Notes under the pieces: model-generated
Database searches by the model: none
The model's input: only the letters and a program-made list of their open reading frames with translations
What the model was told of the DNA's origin: nothing
In this document: piece by piece, positions 44,401 through 52,240 of the stretch
How positions within the stretch are numbered: the first letter of the stretch is position 1
Layout of the letters: each line of letters begins with the position of its first letter
Assembly (NCBI RefSeq): GCF_036010505.1
Contig: NZ_CP108569.1
Location: 744,001 to 808,000 of the forward strand
Length of the DNA: 64,000 bases
From: Streptomyces sp. NBC_01197
Lineage (GTDB): Bacteria; Actinomycetota; Actinomycetes; Streptomycetales; Streptomycetaceae
Direction: 5' to 3'
Position numbers and translations under genes: made by a program

Positions 44401-45080
44401 CGACCGAGCCCGACTCCCGCGAACGCATCCTTGCCCGGGTCCGCAGCGCTCTCTCCCACAACGCCGACGCCCACAACGCCGACGCCCACAACGCTTCGGC
44501 CTCCGCCGGCATCGAATGCGACTACCTCACCTCCCACACGGCCGACGAGCCGGCCACCGTGCTCGACCTGCTGCACGAGAACCTTGTCGACTACCGGGCC
44601 GTCGTCCGGCGCTGTGCGGCCACCGAGCTTCCAGGTGTGATCGGAGAGCTGCTCGGACGCCACGGTGCTCGCAGCGTCGCTGTCCCTGAGGGTCTGCCCG
44701 CGCCCTGGCTCTCCATGACACATGTCGAACAGCACCATGACAGCGTCGGCTGCCGACTCCCTCCGAAGCAGCTCGACGCCATCGACGCCGTCATCACCGG
44801 GTGCGCCCTGGCCATCGCCGAGACCGGGACGATCGTTCTCGATACCGGACCCGGCCAGGGCCGGCGCGCACTGACCCTCGTGCCCGACCTCCACATCTGT
44901 GTCGTACGGGCACCGGACCAGGTCGTCGCGTCCGTTCCGCAGGCCATGCCAAGGCTCGATCCGGCACGGCCACTCACCTGGATCTCAGGTCCATCGGCCA
45001 CCAGCGATATCGAACTGGACCGTGTCGAAGGCGTGCATGGCCCACGTAGATTGGAGGTGGTCCTGCTCTCCGTCAGCTGA
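44397..45080 (+). CDS. lutC: Lactate-utilisation protein C (LUD domain)
   Basis: 227 residues, ATG overlapping the lutB stop (ATGA). The LUD domain is shown by ALAIAETGTIVLDTGPGQGRRALTLVPDLHICVV and the tail WISGPSATSDIELDRVEGVHGPRRLEVVLL. An insertion of repeated N-A-D-A-H residues at about 21-33 precedes the domain and comes from a 15-bp DNA repeat. Last gene of the rha-lut operon. Confidence 0.94.
   Translation: MTTEPDSRERILARVRSALSHNADAHNADAHNASASAGIECDYLTSHTADEPATVLDLLHENLVDYRAVVRRCAATELPGVIGELLGRHGARSVAVPEGLPAPWLSMTHVEQHHDSVGCRLPPKQLDAIDAVITGCALAIAETGTIVLDTGPGQGRRALTLVPDLHICVVRAPDQVVASVPQAMPRLDPARPLTWISGPSATSDIELDRVEGVHGPRRLEVVLLSVS
44457..44494 (+). repeat. 15-bp tandem repeat within lutC
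   Basis: CACAACGCCGACGCC occurs at 44457-44471 and 44472-44486, with an 8-bp partial third copy. It encodes the H-N-A-D-A units in a linker and keeps frame, so copy number could vary without breaking the gene. Confidence 0.9.
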
Positions 45081-45111
45081 GCTCGCGCTGCCGCTCTCCG
45101 AAGGGACGTTG

Positions 45112-45264
45112 ATGGAACTTGCCCAGATCCGCCTTCTTGTTGCGGACTTCACCAGTTGCTACCGCTTCTACCGGGACGTATTGGGGATGAAGCCGCAGTT
45201 CGATGCGGAGGACGACCCGTACGCGCACCGCCGACGGCGGCGGCGCAGGCGTCGCCCTGGATGA
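45112..45264 (+). pseudogene. Truncated VOC/glyoxalase-family gene
   Basis: ATG 45112 behind AAGGGA starts a typical VOC N-terminus (MELAQIRLLVADFTSCYRFY, then RDVLGMKPQFDAEDDPYA). The frame then runs into an arginine-rich tail of CGG repeats and stops after 50 codons. Another frame just past this point reads ADGGGAGVALDDQDGT, resembling later VOC sequence, so a deletion or frameshift destroyed the gene. A full VOC protein has about 120 residues. Confidence 0.6.
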
Positions 45265-45924
45265 TCAGGACGGTACGCCCCGGCCAATGCCCAGGACGGG
45301 CAGGCATTCCTCGACGCCGGTCAGCTCGATGTCGTCCCGGCGGACCCGTTCCCAGGCGTCCCGAGTGAGCCGCCACTGCTGGATCCGCGCGGGCTCACCG
45401 CGGCGGGTGTCCCAGTCCGTGCCGTTCGGTGTGTAACCCAGGCCACGGGAAACGCGGTTGGACGCTTCGTTGTCGACGAAGGCGTCGCTGCCGGCTTCGC
45501 GTGCGCCCAGCCCGACGAAGGCCAACTGCAGGACCGCCGCCCGCATTTCCTTGCCGAGCCCCTGTCCTCGGCTGCCCGGCGTCAGCCACGAGAAGCTGGA
45601 CACCGTGCCGAACCGCGTGAAGTTCCTGCCGATGAGATCCTGCATGCCGACCGGTTCTCCGTCGACGAGCACGGCGAAGTACAGCCGCCAGGAATCCGGG
45701 CTCACCCGGGCGCGCCCGGCCCAGATGGCGCGCAGCCATTGCCATTCGCGTTCGGGGCTGTCGGCGTAGAAGGAGATCGGGTCGTCGAACGGCCACGGCT
45801 CGGCGTCGGCCACCCCGGCCTGTACGAGCGGCACGAGACGTTCCAGCAGTTCGTCGGACGCGCCGGCCAGCGTCAGGCGCGGCGTGCGGACTTCGACGTT
45901 CAGCGGGGGATAGGTATGGGCCAC
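45265..45924 (-). CDS. GNAT-family N-acetyltransferase (RimJ/RimL-like)
   Basis: 219 residues from GTG 45924. Core features are VRTPRLTLAGASDELLERLVPL at the start, LVDGEPVGMQDLIGRNF, the acetyl-CoA loop PGSRGQGLGKEMR and DNEASNRVSRGLGY. It acetylates an amine with acetyl-CoA; the target is unknown. TACAGT lies 6-12 nt upstream of this GTG, fitting a leaderless transcript; GTG 45990 is an alternative start. It may mark the chromosomal side of the accessory island. Confidence 0.85.
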   Translation of the reverse strand: MAHTYPPLNVEVRTPRLTLAGASDELLERLVPLVQAGVADAEPWPFDDPISFYADSPEREWQWLRAIWAGRARVSPDSWRLYFAVLVDGEPVGMQDLIGRNFTRFGTVSSFSWLTPGSRGQGLGKEMRAAVLQLAFVGLGAREAGSDAFVDNEASNRVSRGLGYTPNGTDWDTRRGEPARIQQWRLTRDAWERVRRDDIELTGVEECLPVLGIGRGVPS

Positions 45925-46126
45925 GCCCGGACTGTAGCCAGCCGGTCCGGGCGCCGCATCCGGTTTTCCACGGTGCCTACGGTTGATCACGGGACCACTC
46001 GGGGGCCGCTGAACTCAACGCCCGTACCTGCTTAGCCCGACGCCTATGATCACCGTCGTGGTGAGAAGTTGTGAAGAGGCAAGCCCTGAAAAAGGGCGTG
46101 GCCCCGCTCCACTCTCGTGAAATAAG

Positions 46127-46196
46127 GCCCTGCCCTGCGACAGTGGAGCAAACTCCCGTCGGACGACAGGAGTTGAACCTGCGCCCCCTTGGCCCC
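46127..46196. repeat. Partial, diverged copy of the tRNA-Pro 3' half (candidate attachment-site remnant)
   Basis: 46158-46196 matches 58134-58173, the 3' half of the tRNA-Pro gene in the same orientation, except for one indel and three substitutions over about 40 bp. Just outside, GCCCTGCCCTGCGAC (46127-46141) matches the sequence next to the tRNA at 58111-58125 with one mismatch. The 5' half of a tRNA is absent, so it cannot be a functional gene. This is what integration at a tRNA 3' end leaves at the far side. Confidence 0.6.
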
Positions 46197-46199
46197 TAG

Positions 46200-46690
46200 A
46201 TAGCTATCCCAGGCCCACAATGAGTCCATGTGATGCCATTTGAGGGCTAGCAACGTGCGTGAATGCGCTTGTCGCGCACCTGTGGGCACCAGCGCTGGTC
46301 CCCAACTGGTCACCAAGGTCGTCACCCCAAGGTTCTACCCGGGGCCCGGACGGATCGACCGCGCCGCGCACGCCACGGGCTTACAGACCGGTCTCCCAAA
46401 CACACGCAGGCCCGCCGTCCGATCTCACGCATGGAAGGGCTAGGCAAGCTGATCGATCGGCTCGACTCCGGACACGACCTGGAGACGTACTGCGACGTGC
46501 TCGCGTTCGGGACTCGTCGTGGCGCCGGGCGCGTCCAATGCGGATTCCTAGCGGCATCCGGATGCAGACCGCATCAAGCAGAGCTCGAACATCTTCGGCT
46601 CGACCGTTTATCATGATCGGTGATCACGTAGGCCGATCCGCCACCATCACCGCACGGGCACGATGGCGACGGCAACGGTCCAGAAGAGGG
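46200..46690. other. Gene-poor stretch with degraded coding-like fragments
   Basis: No intact gene. A short frame from ATG 46431 (MEGLGKLIDRLDSGHDLETY) and a second in another frame ending near 46620 (DADRIKQSSNIFGSTVYHD) look like protein fragments separated by stops and frameshifts. I cannot name the family. The element CTGGTCCCCAACTGGTC (46295-46311) recurs at 50807. Confidence 0.4.
46295..46311. repeat. 17-bp direct repeat, left copy
   Basis: CTGGTCCCCAACTGGTC; the right copy at 50807-50823 differs at one base. The pair brackets the two-gene TRYPCO2/trypsin-NTPase locus. Confidence 0.5.
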
Positions 46691-46696
46691 GGACTG

Positions 46697-46999
46697 GTGG
46701 AGATCGGCCTGGCGGAGACCATCAAGGCACTGCGTTGTGAGTTAGCGCAGGCGATGGCGGACAGCGAGGGCCAACCGGTCCGGCTTCGAGTGCAGTCGGT
46801 GAAGCTAGACGTACAGGTCGCGGTGACGGCATCGGCGGAGGCCCAGGGCGGGGTCAAGTTCTGGGTGCTGTCGGCTGGCGGTAAGACGGCCGGCGGCGTC
46901 TCCGCCACGCACACGGTGTCTTTGGAACTCGCGGCCGAGACGGCCAGCGGCGGCTCGGTCCTGACAGACTCTGGGCGTGGAGCCGTTCTGGAGGACTGA
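46697..46999 (+). CDS. TRYPCO2-like (trypsin-co-occurring domain 2) small protein
   Basis: 100 residues from GTG 46697, preceded by GAGGGGG; the frame is open further upstream but without coding character. The sequence EIGLAETIKALRCELAQAMA, then PVRLRVQSVKLDVQVAVTASAEAQGGVKFWVLSAGG, matches my knowledge of the trypsin-co-occurring domain 2: an amphipathic helix, two strands, the VKFWV strand, then THTVSLEL. The family is known from genome-context work as a partner of trypsin-like proteases in predicted NTP-dependent conflict systems. The next gene, 27 bp downstream, encodes exactly such a protease. No catalytic motif is seen, so it is probably a sensor, adaptor or protease substrate. Confidence 0.85.
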   Translation: MEIGLAETIKALRCELAQAMADSEGQPVRLRVQSVKLDVQVAVTASAEAQGGVKFWVLSAGGKTAGGVSATHTVSLELAAETASGGSVLTDSGRGAVLED

Positions 47000-47026
47000 C
47001 CTCATGGATGAGTCGGTCCCCCGAGA

Positions 47027-50000
47027 GTGGTGTCCGCTGTGGCTGATCTGATCGCCTCGCAGCAGCCCCTGGAGCGTGTGGCCATGGTGGTGCGCCGCGG
47101 ATCTGACGGCGCCCCTCGTTTCACTGCTTCCGGTTTCATGCTCGCCTCACGACTGGCCATCTGCGCTGGCCACGGCTTTACCCAGCTCGGTGACAGCTAT
47201 GAGGTGAGACTTCCCGGGCAGTCGACGCAGAGGCTTCAGGTCACCGCGGTACTGCGGCACCGGATCGACGAGGTGGACCTCGCCCTCCTCGTTCTCATGG
47301 AGGGCGGGCCCGTCATCCCTCCCGCCCGGTGGGGCGTCCTGCCCCGAAGCGTGGAGTCGGTACCGTTCATCGCGATCGGGTTCCCCGACCATGCGTCGCG
47401 TCAGGCTGTGCCGAAAACCCGTCAGTTGACCGGGTCGATCCTTCTGGGCTCCTTCCTGGGGGGCCACGAGATGGAGCTGTCCCTCAGCAGCCCTGCGCCG
47501 CTAGAGTCGAGCGGATCTCCCTGGCAGGGGGTGTCCGGGGCAGGGGTCATCACGCAAGACGGCGTTCTCGTCGGGGTGTGCACGAGCCACCACGTTCCAT
47601 CCGGCGCGGCGAGCCTCACCGCGACCGACCTCTCCCAGGTATCCCGAGATCCTGAATTCGTGCGGCTGCTGGCCGAGCACAAGGTAGAGCCGATACGGTC
47701 AGGGGACATCGTACCGACACCGTTCGCCCCAGCCCTGCGCGGCCGCGTACGCACCCATGCCGAGGTCATGCGGCGCCTTCTCGGACGACGCAGCTATCTC
47801 GACGAGGAGCATCTGCCCTTCATCCATCCGGGGAGGGACCACACATCGCATCCGGACAACCTGTTCGCCCGGCTGAGCACTGGCCGTTCACGAGGGGCAC
47901 TGCTGATCGGACCAGCCGGATCGGGCAAGACGCGAACGTGCTTCGAGGTCGCGCACCGGGCGGACCGCGCGGGCTGGCAAGTCCTGCACGTCCAGCCCGA
48001 CAGCGCCGTGACGGTCGACGACGTGGCCGCATTTATCTTCTCGTGCGCCCGCCGACGGGTGCTGCTGATACTGGACTACCTCGACGCCTGCCCACAGGTC
48101 GACCTGCGTGTCCTCGCCGAAGTGCTGATCCCGGAGACCAAGCGACACGGCGTGACTGTGGCATGCCTGGCCTCCGTGCGGCCCGGATCCCTGCACACGG
48201 TTAAGCTCCGCGGCAGCAGCCGAGTACTCGACGAGATCTATGTACGAGAGGACTGGCCGCACCAATCCGCGATCATCGACCAGGTAGTCCGCCACGCGGC
48301 ACCTGAAACCGTGCGCCGATGGGGGAACGGGGCGCTGTCCCAGATCTGCGGCCGACGCCCGGTGATCGCGCTGTTGATCGCGCGGGCGATCGAGGAGCAG
48401 GGGCTGGCCCAGCACACGCCGGGGGTGGCGGCATCGGTCCGGCCCGGCGAGCTGCTGGACTGGCTGCGCGAGGGCATGCGCCGGGACGCGCTCGCCGAGA
48501 GCCCCGCACTCAGTCCCTCCCCGTTGGGTATCACCACCCCTGCCATCGAGCAGCTGGCCTTTACCGTGGCGGTCGCGGCGAGCCCACAGCCCCGGATGGT
48601 CGTCGAACAGGCCATCGACACGTTCCTCACGGTGGCTTGTGGGCTGGCCGTTCCGTTCGGAGGGCGGCGGGTCGTCGACACGCTGATCTCTCTTGGGTGG
48701 CTCGATGAGGTTGGCGGTCAGCTGGTCGTGGTGCACGACATCGTCACCGACGAACTCCTACTGCAGTCACTGATGCCTTCTCCCGGATGGAGCATCGACG
48801 CAGCCGCTGCAGGTGCCCTCTTTGACGCGTTCACGCGGCATGCACGTACGTTCTCCGTATTCACCGGCCATCTCCGACGGCTGGCCGTCGACATGGCAGC
48901 GCATGGCCCCGCCCATCGCATCGCTGCCCTGGAACGCTTTTGCGGGGAATGGCTCACGGCCCAGGTGGATCCACTCAGCCACCTCTTGGCGGGCGCCGGT
49001 GACGCCGGCGGCCAGGCGCTGCTGACGATGGTGACGAGCCGGCCGTGGCAAGGGTTCGACCGCTCTGCGTGGAACAGGCTGGTTGCTCCCTGGCTCTCCC
49101 GCGCCGAGGCCGACCACACCGCACAGCCGTTCCTTACCGCCGCCCTGAGAGGCATGGATCCCGCTCCCGCGTTCCTTGTCGAGGCTTCCGTAGGATGGCT
49201 CGTTCGCCGGGGCGGACAGACCGACACGGAACATCTTCTGCTCGCACTGGTCGAGCGCCCCGGCCTTTCGCCGAGGACCGAGGATCTGGTGGTCGACTGC
49301 ACCCTAGCCTGGGTGCCTTCCCGGCCCGACTGGCGCCATACGCCCGCACTGTTGAAACGCCTGCTCGGCATGGACCACTCCGGGGATCGATTGGAGAGAG
49401 TGGTCGCGGGCGTACTGGCGTGGCTCACTCCGTACCGGTCCCTCGGAGTCGCATCCGTGATCCGTGCGTTCCTGCAGCGTGCGGACATCGACACGATCGC
49501 CCGCCGGAAGCTCGTGGACCACGGCCTCGTGTGGCTGCGTTCTGGTCTGCGCCCGGGTTTGAACATCGGTCCGGAACTGTGCGCTCTGCTCGAAGTGGAC
49601 CACCTCCCGGACCCGGACCGCGCGACATTGATCCGAAGCGCAATTGACTGGCTGGAGACGGGACAGGTTTACCCGAGCACGGGCCGGGTCGTGCAAAGAC
49701 TCCTGTCCACGGACGGGTGCCCGGCAGAGCTGCGTCCCAGGATGATCGCCGTCGCCCGTTGGTGGGCGGCTGAGGGCCCTGCCGACCACCCGACAGGCTC
49801 CCGCGTCCTGGGTACATTGCTGTCCGCCGATAGCGTGGCGGACGCCGCCGCCCTTCTCCTGCACCGGCTGAGGTTGCAACCTGACGCCCGGTCCGTCCCG
49901 GCTATACTCCTTCGTCTCCTCATCCATTGCGAGGAACTCACCCAGGACCAGGCTCGGACCGCCGTCACGCTTGCCTTCACGTGGCTCGCCAGCCACCCGG

Positions 50001-50665
50001 AGCAAGAGGCGTTCGGTTCCGTTCTAAGCGCCCTCCTGCGCGTGCCGGACCTACCGTCCGCCCAGCTACAGCGTGCCATCCGTCTCGGATGCGCCGCGCT
50101 CCTCGCACACCCAGATAATCACGTGCTCATGGCCGTCATGCTCAGCCAGCTCGATGGGCTGACGCGCGATCAGGCACGGTCCCTCGCGGACGTCAGCCTG
50201 CGGTGGCTCGACTGCCACGGAGGCAAGGTCCAGCGTCCGGTGCTCGCCTCCTTCCTCACACGCCCAGACCTGTCCGTCGAGCAGGCACACACCGGCATCG
50301 ACATCGCTCTGGACCGTCTGAGCACCGACCGGTCGATGAAGTCCCGCTCCCTGCTCTCCGGTGTCCTGCGCCACCCGGCCCTTGACGAGGACCGACGATC
50401 CCGCGCCGTCGACAGCGCCCTGAGCTGGCTCGAGGAGCACGACATGGGGCCGAAGGTACGTCTGGTCATCGAGGATCTGCTGTCTCTCCCGGCGCTCTCG
50501 CCGAGCCAGAGAATCCACGTGATGCGCCTGGCAGCCGGTTGGTTGACCCGGCACGGAGACCTACCGTACGCAGATCGCCTCCGCTCGGCGCTCGACGCGG
50601 AAACGCGGCCCAACGCCTCGAGGGAACAACTCGGAGCCGACTCAGGACCGTCTGCCCAGTACTGA
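47027..50665 (+). CDS. Trypsin-like protease / STAND-type NTPase / helical-repeat protein (candidate conflict-system core)
   Basis: 1,212 residues from GTG 47027 (GTG 47030 and 47039 are alternatives). Residues about 1-215 form a trypsin-like domain with a complete apparent triad: H49 in ICAGHGF, D84 in EVDLALL, S170 in GVSGAG. An NTPase follows, with Walker A GPAGSGKT at 295-302 and Walker B VLLILD at 345-350, then a winged-helix-like region. From about 660 to the end there are some 13 degenerate repeats of about 37 residues, each with a WL-anchored helix and an LL..P.L turn. There is no signal peptide. Such fusions resemble NLR/STAND proteins: the repeats sense, the NTPase oligomerises, the protease executes. 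That role is inferred from architecture. Confidence 0.88.
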   Translation: MVSAVADLIASQQPLERVAMVVRRGSDGAPRFTASGFMLASRLAICAGHGFTQLGDSYEVRLPGQSTQRLQVTAVLRHRIDEVDLALLVLMEGGPVIPPARWGVLPRSVESVPFIAIGFPDHASRQAVPKTRQLTGSILLGSFLGGHEMELSLSSPAPLESSGSPWQGVSGAGVITQDGVLVGVCTSHHVPSGAASLTATDLSQVSRDPEFVRLLAEHKVEPIRSGDIVPTPFAPALRGRVRTHAEVMRRLLGRRSYLDEEHLPFIHPGRDHTSHPDNLFARLSTGRSRGALLIGPAGSGKTRTCFEVAHRADRAGWQVLHVQPDSAVTVDDVAAFIFSCARRRVLLILDYLDACPQVDLRVLAEVLIPETKRHGVTVACLASVRPGSLHTVKLRGSSRVLDEIYVREDWPHQSAIIDQVVRHAAPETVRRWGNGALSQICGRRPVIALLIARAIEEQGLAQHTPGVAASVRPGELLDWLREGMRRDALAESPALSPSPLGITTPAIEQLAFTVAVAASPQPRMVVEQAIDTFLTVACGLAVPFGGRRVVDTLISLGWLDEVGGQLVVVHDIVTDELLLQSLMPSPGWSIDAAAAGALFDAFTRHARTFSVFTGHLRRLAVDMAAHGPAHRIAALERFCGEWLTAQVDPLSHLLAGAGDAGGQALLTMVTSRPWQGFDRSAWNRLVAPWLSRAEADHTAQPFLTAALRGMDPAPAFLVEASVGWLVRRGGQTDTEHLLLALVERPGLSPRTEDLVVDCTLAWVPSRPDWRHTPALLKRLLGMDHSGDRLERVVAGVLAWLTPYRSLGVASVIRAFLQRADIDTIARRKLVDHGLVWLRSGLRPGLNIGPELCALLEVDHLPDPDRATLIRSAIDWLETGQVYPSTGRVVQRLLSTDGCPAELRPRMIAVARWWAAEGPADHPTGSRVLGTLLSADSVADAAALLLHRLRLQPDARSVPAILLRLLIHCEELTQDQARTAVTLAFTWLASHPEQEAFGSVLSALLRVPDLPSAQLQRAIRLGCAALLAHPDNHVLMAVMLSQLDGLTRDQARSLADVSLRWLDCHGGKVQRPVLASFLTRPDLSVEQAHTGIDIALDRLSTDRSMKSRSLLSGVLRHPALDEDRRSRAVDSALSWLEEHDMGPKVRLVIEDLLSLPALSPSQRIHVMRLAAGWLTRHGDLPYADRLRSALDAETRPNASREQLGADSGPSAQY

Positions 50666-51308
50666 CCGGCCTCGAAGCCTCCACGACAAGGCTGCCGCTG
50701 TCTACCAGGCCGAATCCACCTATCGGCAGAAGCTCCGTCCACGCTGCCGACTTGTGACGGGTAGCGCAACCTTGACTGGGTCAAGAAGCGTCGCGGGCGC
50801 TGGCGCCTGGCCCCCAACTGGTCCCCGCGGGGCATGTCCGTGACGCGTGCGTCCAAGGGCCGCAGCCGGGTCGCGTGACTGGCCCGCCAGGGCCTGCCAC
50901 GGCGCAAGACTGGGAACCTTGCACCTGAGTTCGCGGATGGTGTCCTGGTGTCCTGCCATTGCCAGGAATCACTGCTGCACCTCTGTTCCTCATCGAGCGG
51001 CTGCCAGTCCGCCAGCTCTCCAGGCGGGTGATCACCACGGAGAGATCGGTCGGTTATTCCGCTCCTGCCGTCGAGTCGCCGAATGATGTCGTGCAATCGG
51101 TACGCCGCATGGACGTCGAGAAAGAATGCGGCGTCCGCGGCCTGCAGGCAAGTCATCGTGCGAGGGGCACGAGTACGCGCGTTCCCTGCTTGATCGTGCC
51201 GGCGTGATGGAGTGGGGTGTACCAGTCCGGAGCGGCCAGGGCACGCGGGGAGGGATTCGCTGGACCGGGACGGCCCCTTGACAGCCCCGCCGTCCGGAGG
51301 CGCCGTCG
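50666..51308. other. Gene-poor stretch after the protease-NTPase gene
   Basis: About 640 bp with no frame I trust. It contains the right copy of the 17-bp repeat (50807-50823) and stretches of patchy, possibly decayed coding sequence on both strands, with no recognisable family. Confidence 0.5.
50807..50823. repeat. 17-bp direct repeat, right copy
   Basis: CTGGCCCCCAACTGGTC, one mismatch from 46295-46311, in the same orientation. Confidence 0.5.
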
Positions 51309-52064
51309 TCAGATGGCGGTACGGCCGCCGTCGACGTTGAGGATCGCGCCGGTGATGTAGCTGGACTTGTCCGTGGTCAGGTACACGATGGCGTCGGCGA
51401 TCTCGTCGGCGTCGGCGACGTAGCCGAGCGGGGCCTGCTTTCCGAGCTCGTCGAGTCCGTCGCCCATGACGTCGACGACTTTCCGGGTGCTGGTGGTTCC
51501 GGGGCTGACCGCGTTGACGCGGACACCGGCCGGGCCGAACTCCGCGGCCCAGGACTTGGTGAGCAGGTTCAGTCCGGCCTTGGTCGCGCCGTAGACCCCC
51601 ATGCCCGGAACGGCGAGCTGGCCGACCATCGTCGAGGTGTTGACGATCACGCCCTTGCCGCGAGCGGCCATCTTCGGCGCGAGTTCAGCGACGAGGAAGA
51701 AGTGACCCTTGAGGTTCGTGTTGAACATCATCTCCCAGTTCTCCTCCAGCGTCTCCGCCGTCGGACCGAACACCCCCGTCCCGGCGTTGTTGATCAGGAT
51801 GTCGATCTGGCCCCCGGAAGTCTCCAGTGCCCGTTGGGCCAGGTCGCGGGCCGACGCCGCGTCGCTGAGTTCAGCGCGAACGTAATCGGCCTTGCCGCCG
51901 GCCGCGCGGATCGCGGCGACGACACCGTCTCCGAGTTCCCGGCGACGGCCGACCACGATCACGTGTGCCCCGTGTTCGGCGAGTTGCTTGGCCGTGGCCT
52001 CGCCGATTCCACTGGTCGAACCGGTCACGAGTGCCGTGCGCCCCGCGAGATCCTGCTCTGCCAT
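51309..52064 (-). CDS. Short-chain dehydrogenase/reductase
   Basis: 251 residues; AAGGAG precedes ATG 52064. The motifs are TGSTSGIGEA, NNAGTG, a serine in NTSTMVGQ and YGATK, with a C-terminal ITGAILNVDGG typical of FabG-like SDRs. NAD(P)-dependent oxidation or reduction of an unknown substrate. It is the terminal gene of a minus-strand group (NmrA-like, hemerythrin, SDR), separated from the hemerythrin gene by a 176-bp leader. Confidence 0.92.
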   Translation of the reverse strand: MAEQDLAGRTALVTGSTSGIGEATAKQLAEHGAHVIVVGRRRELGDGVVAAIRAAGGKADYVRAELSDAASARDLAQRALETSGGQIDILINNAGTGVFGPTAETLEENWEMMFNTNLKGHFFLVAELAPKMAARGKGVIVNTSTMVGQLAVPGMGVYGATKAGLNLLTKSWAAEFGPAGVRVNAVSPGTTSTRKVVDVMGDGLDELGKQAPLGYVADADEIADAIVYLTTDKSSYITGAILNVDGGRTAI

Positions 52065-52240
52065 TGACTCTCCTTGTTGGTGCCGTTGATGTCGGGTGTG
52101 CTGGTGGGCGTTTGTGTTTTGGTCTTGAGGGTGTTCCCTGTGTTCGACGCGTCGGTTTGCTGGTCCGCTGGTGGTGTTGCGGGCTCGGCACCACGGTCAG
52201 TGCGGGCGTTCGGTGGTGTGGTGTCGCGTGGTGGGGCGGG
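52065..52240 (-). other. Strand-skewed, C/A-rich leader
   Basis: On the minus strand this 176-bp gap is rich in C and A and poor in G (ACACCACACCACC, AACACAAACGCCC). Unstructured C-over-G RNA is the property of Rho-loading sites. No gene or stem is seen. Confidence 0.3.

Noticed and set aside
44457..44494. CRISPR or other array
   Set aside because: Repeats are directly adjacent, in frame and coding; no spacers. No CRISPR array is seen in the window.
46127..46196. A second functional tRNA gene
   Set aside because: Only the 3' half and trailer resemble tRNA-Pro; no 5' acceptor or D arm follows.
46259..46696. N-terminal extension of the TRYPCO2-like protein
   Set aside because: The frame is open but arginine/proline-rich and lacks coding character, while GTG 46697 has a strong ribosome-binding site at the domain boundary.
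50170..51156. Minus-strand frame after the protease-NTPase gene
   Set aside because: It overlaps the end of the real gene and has no recognisable domain or start context.
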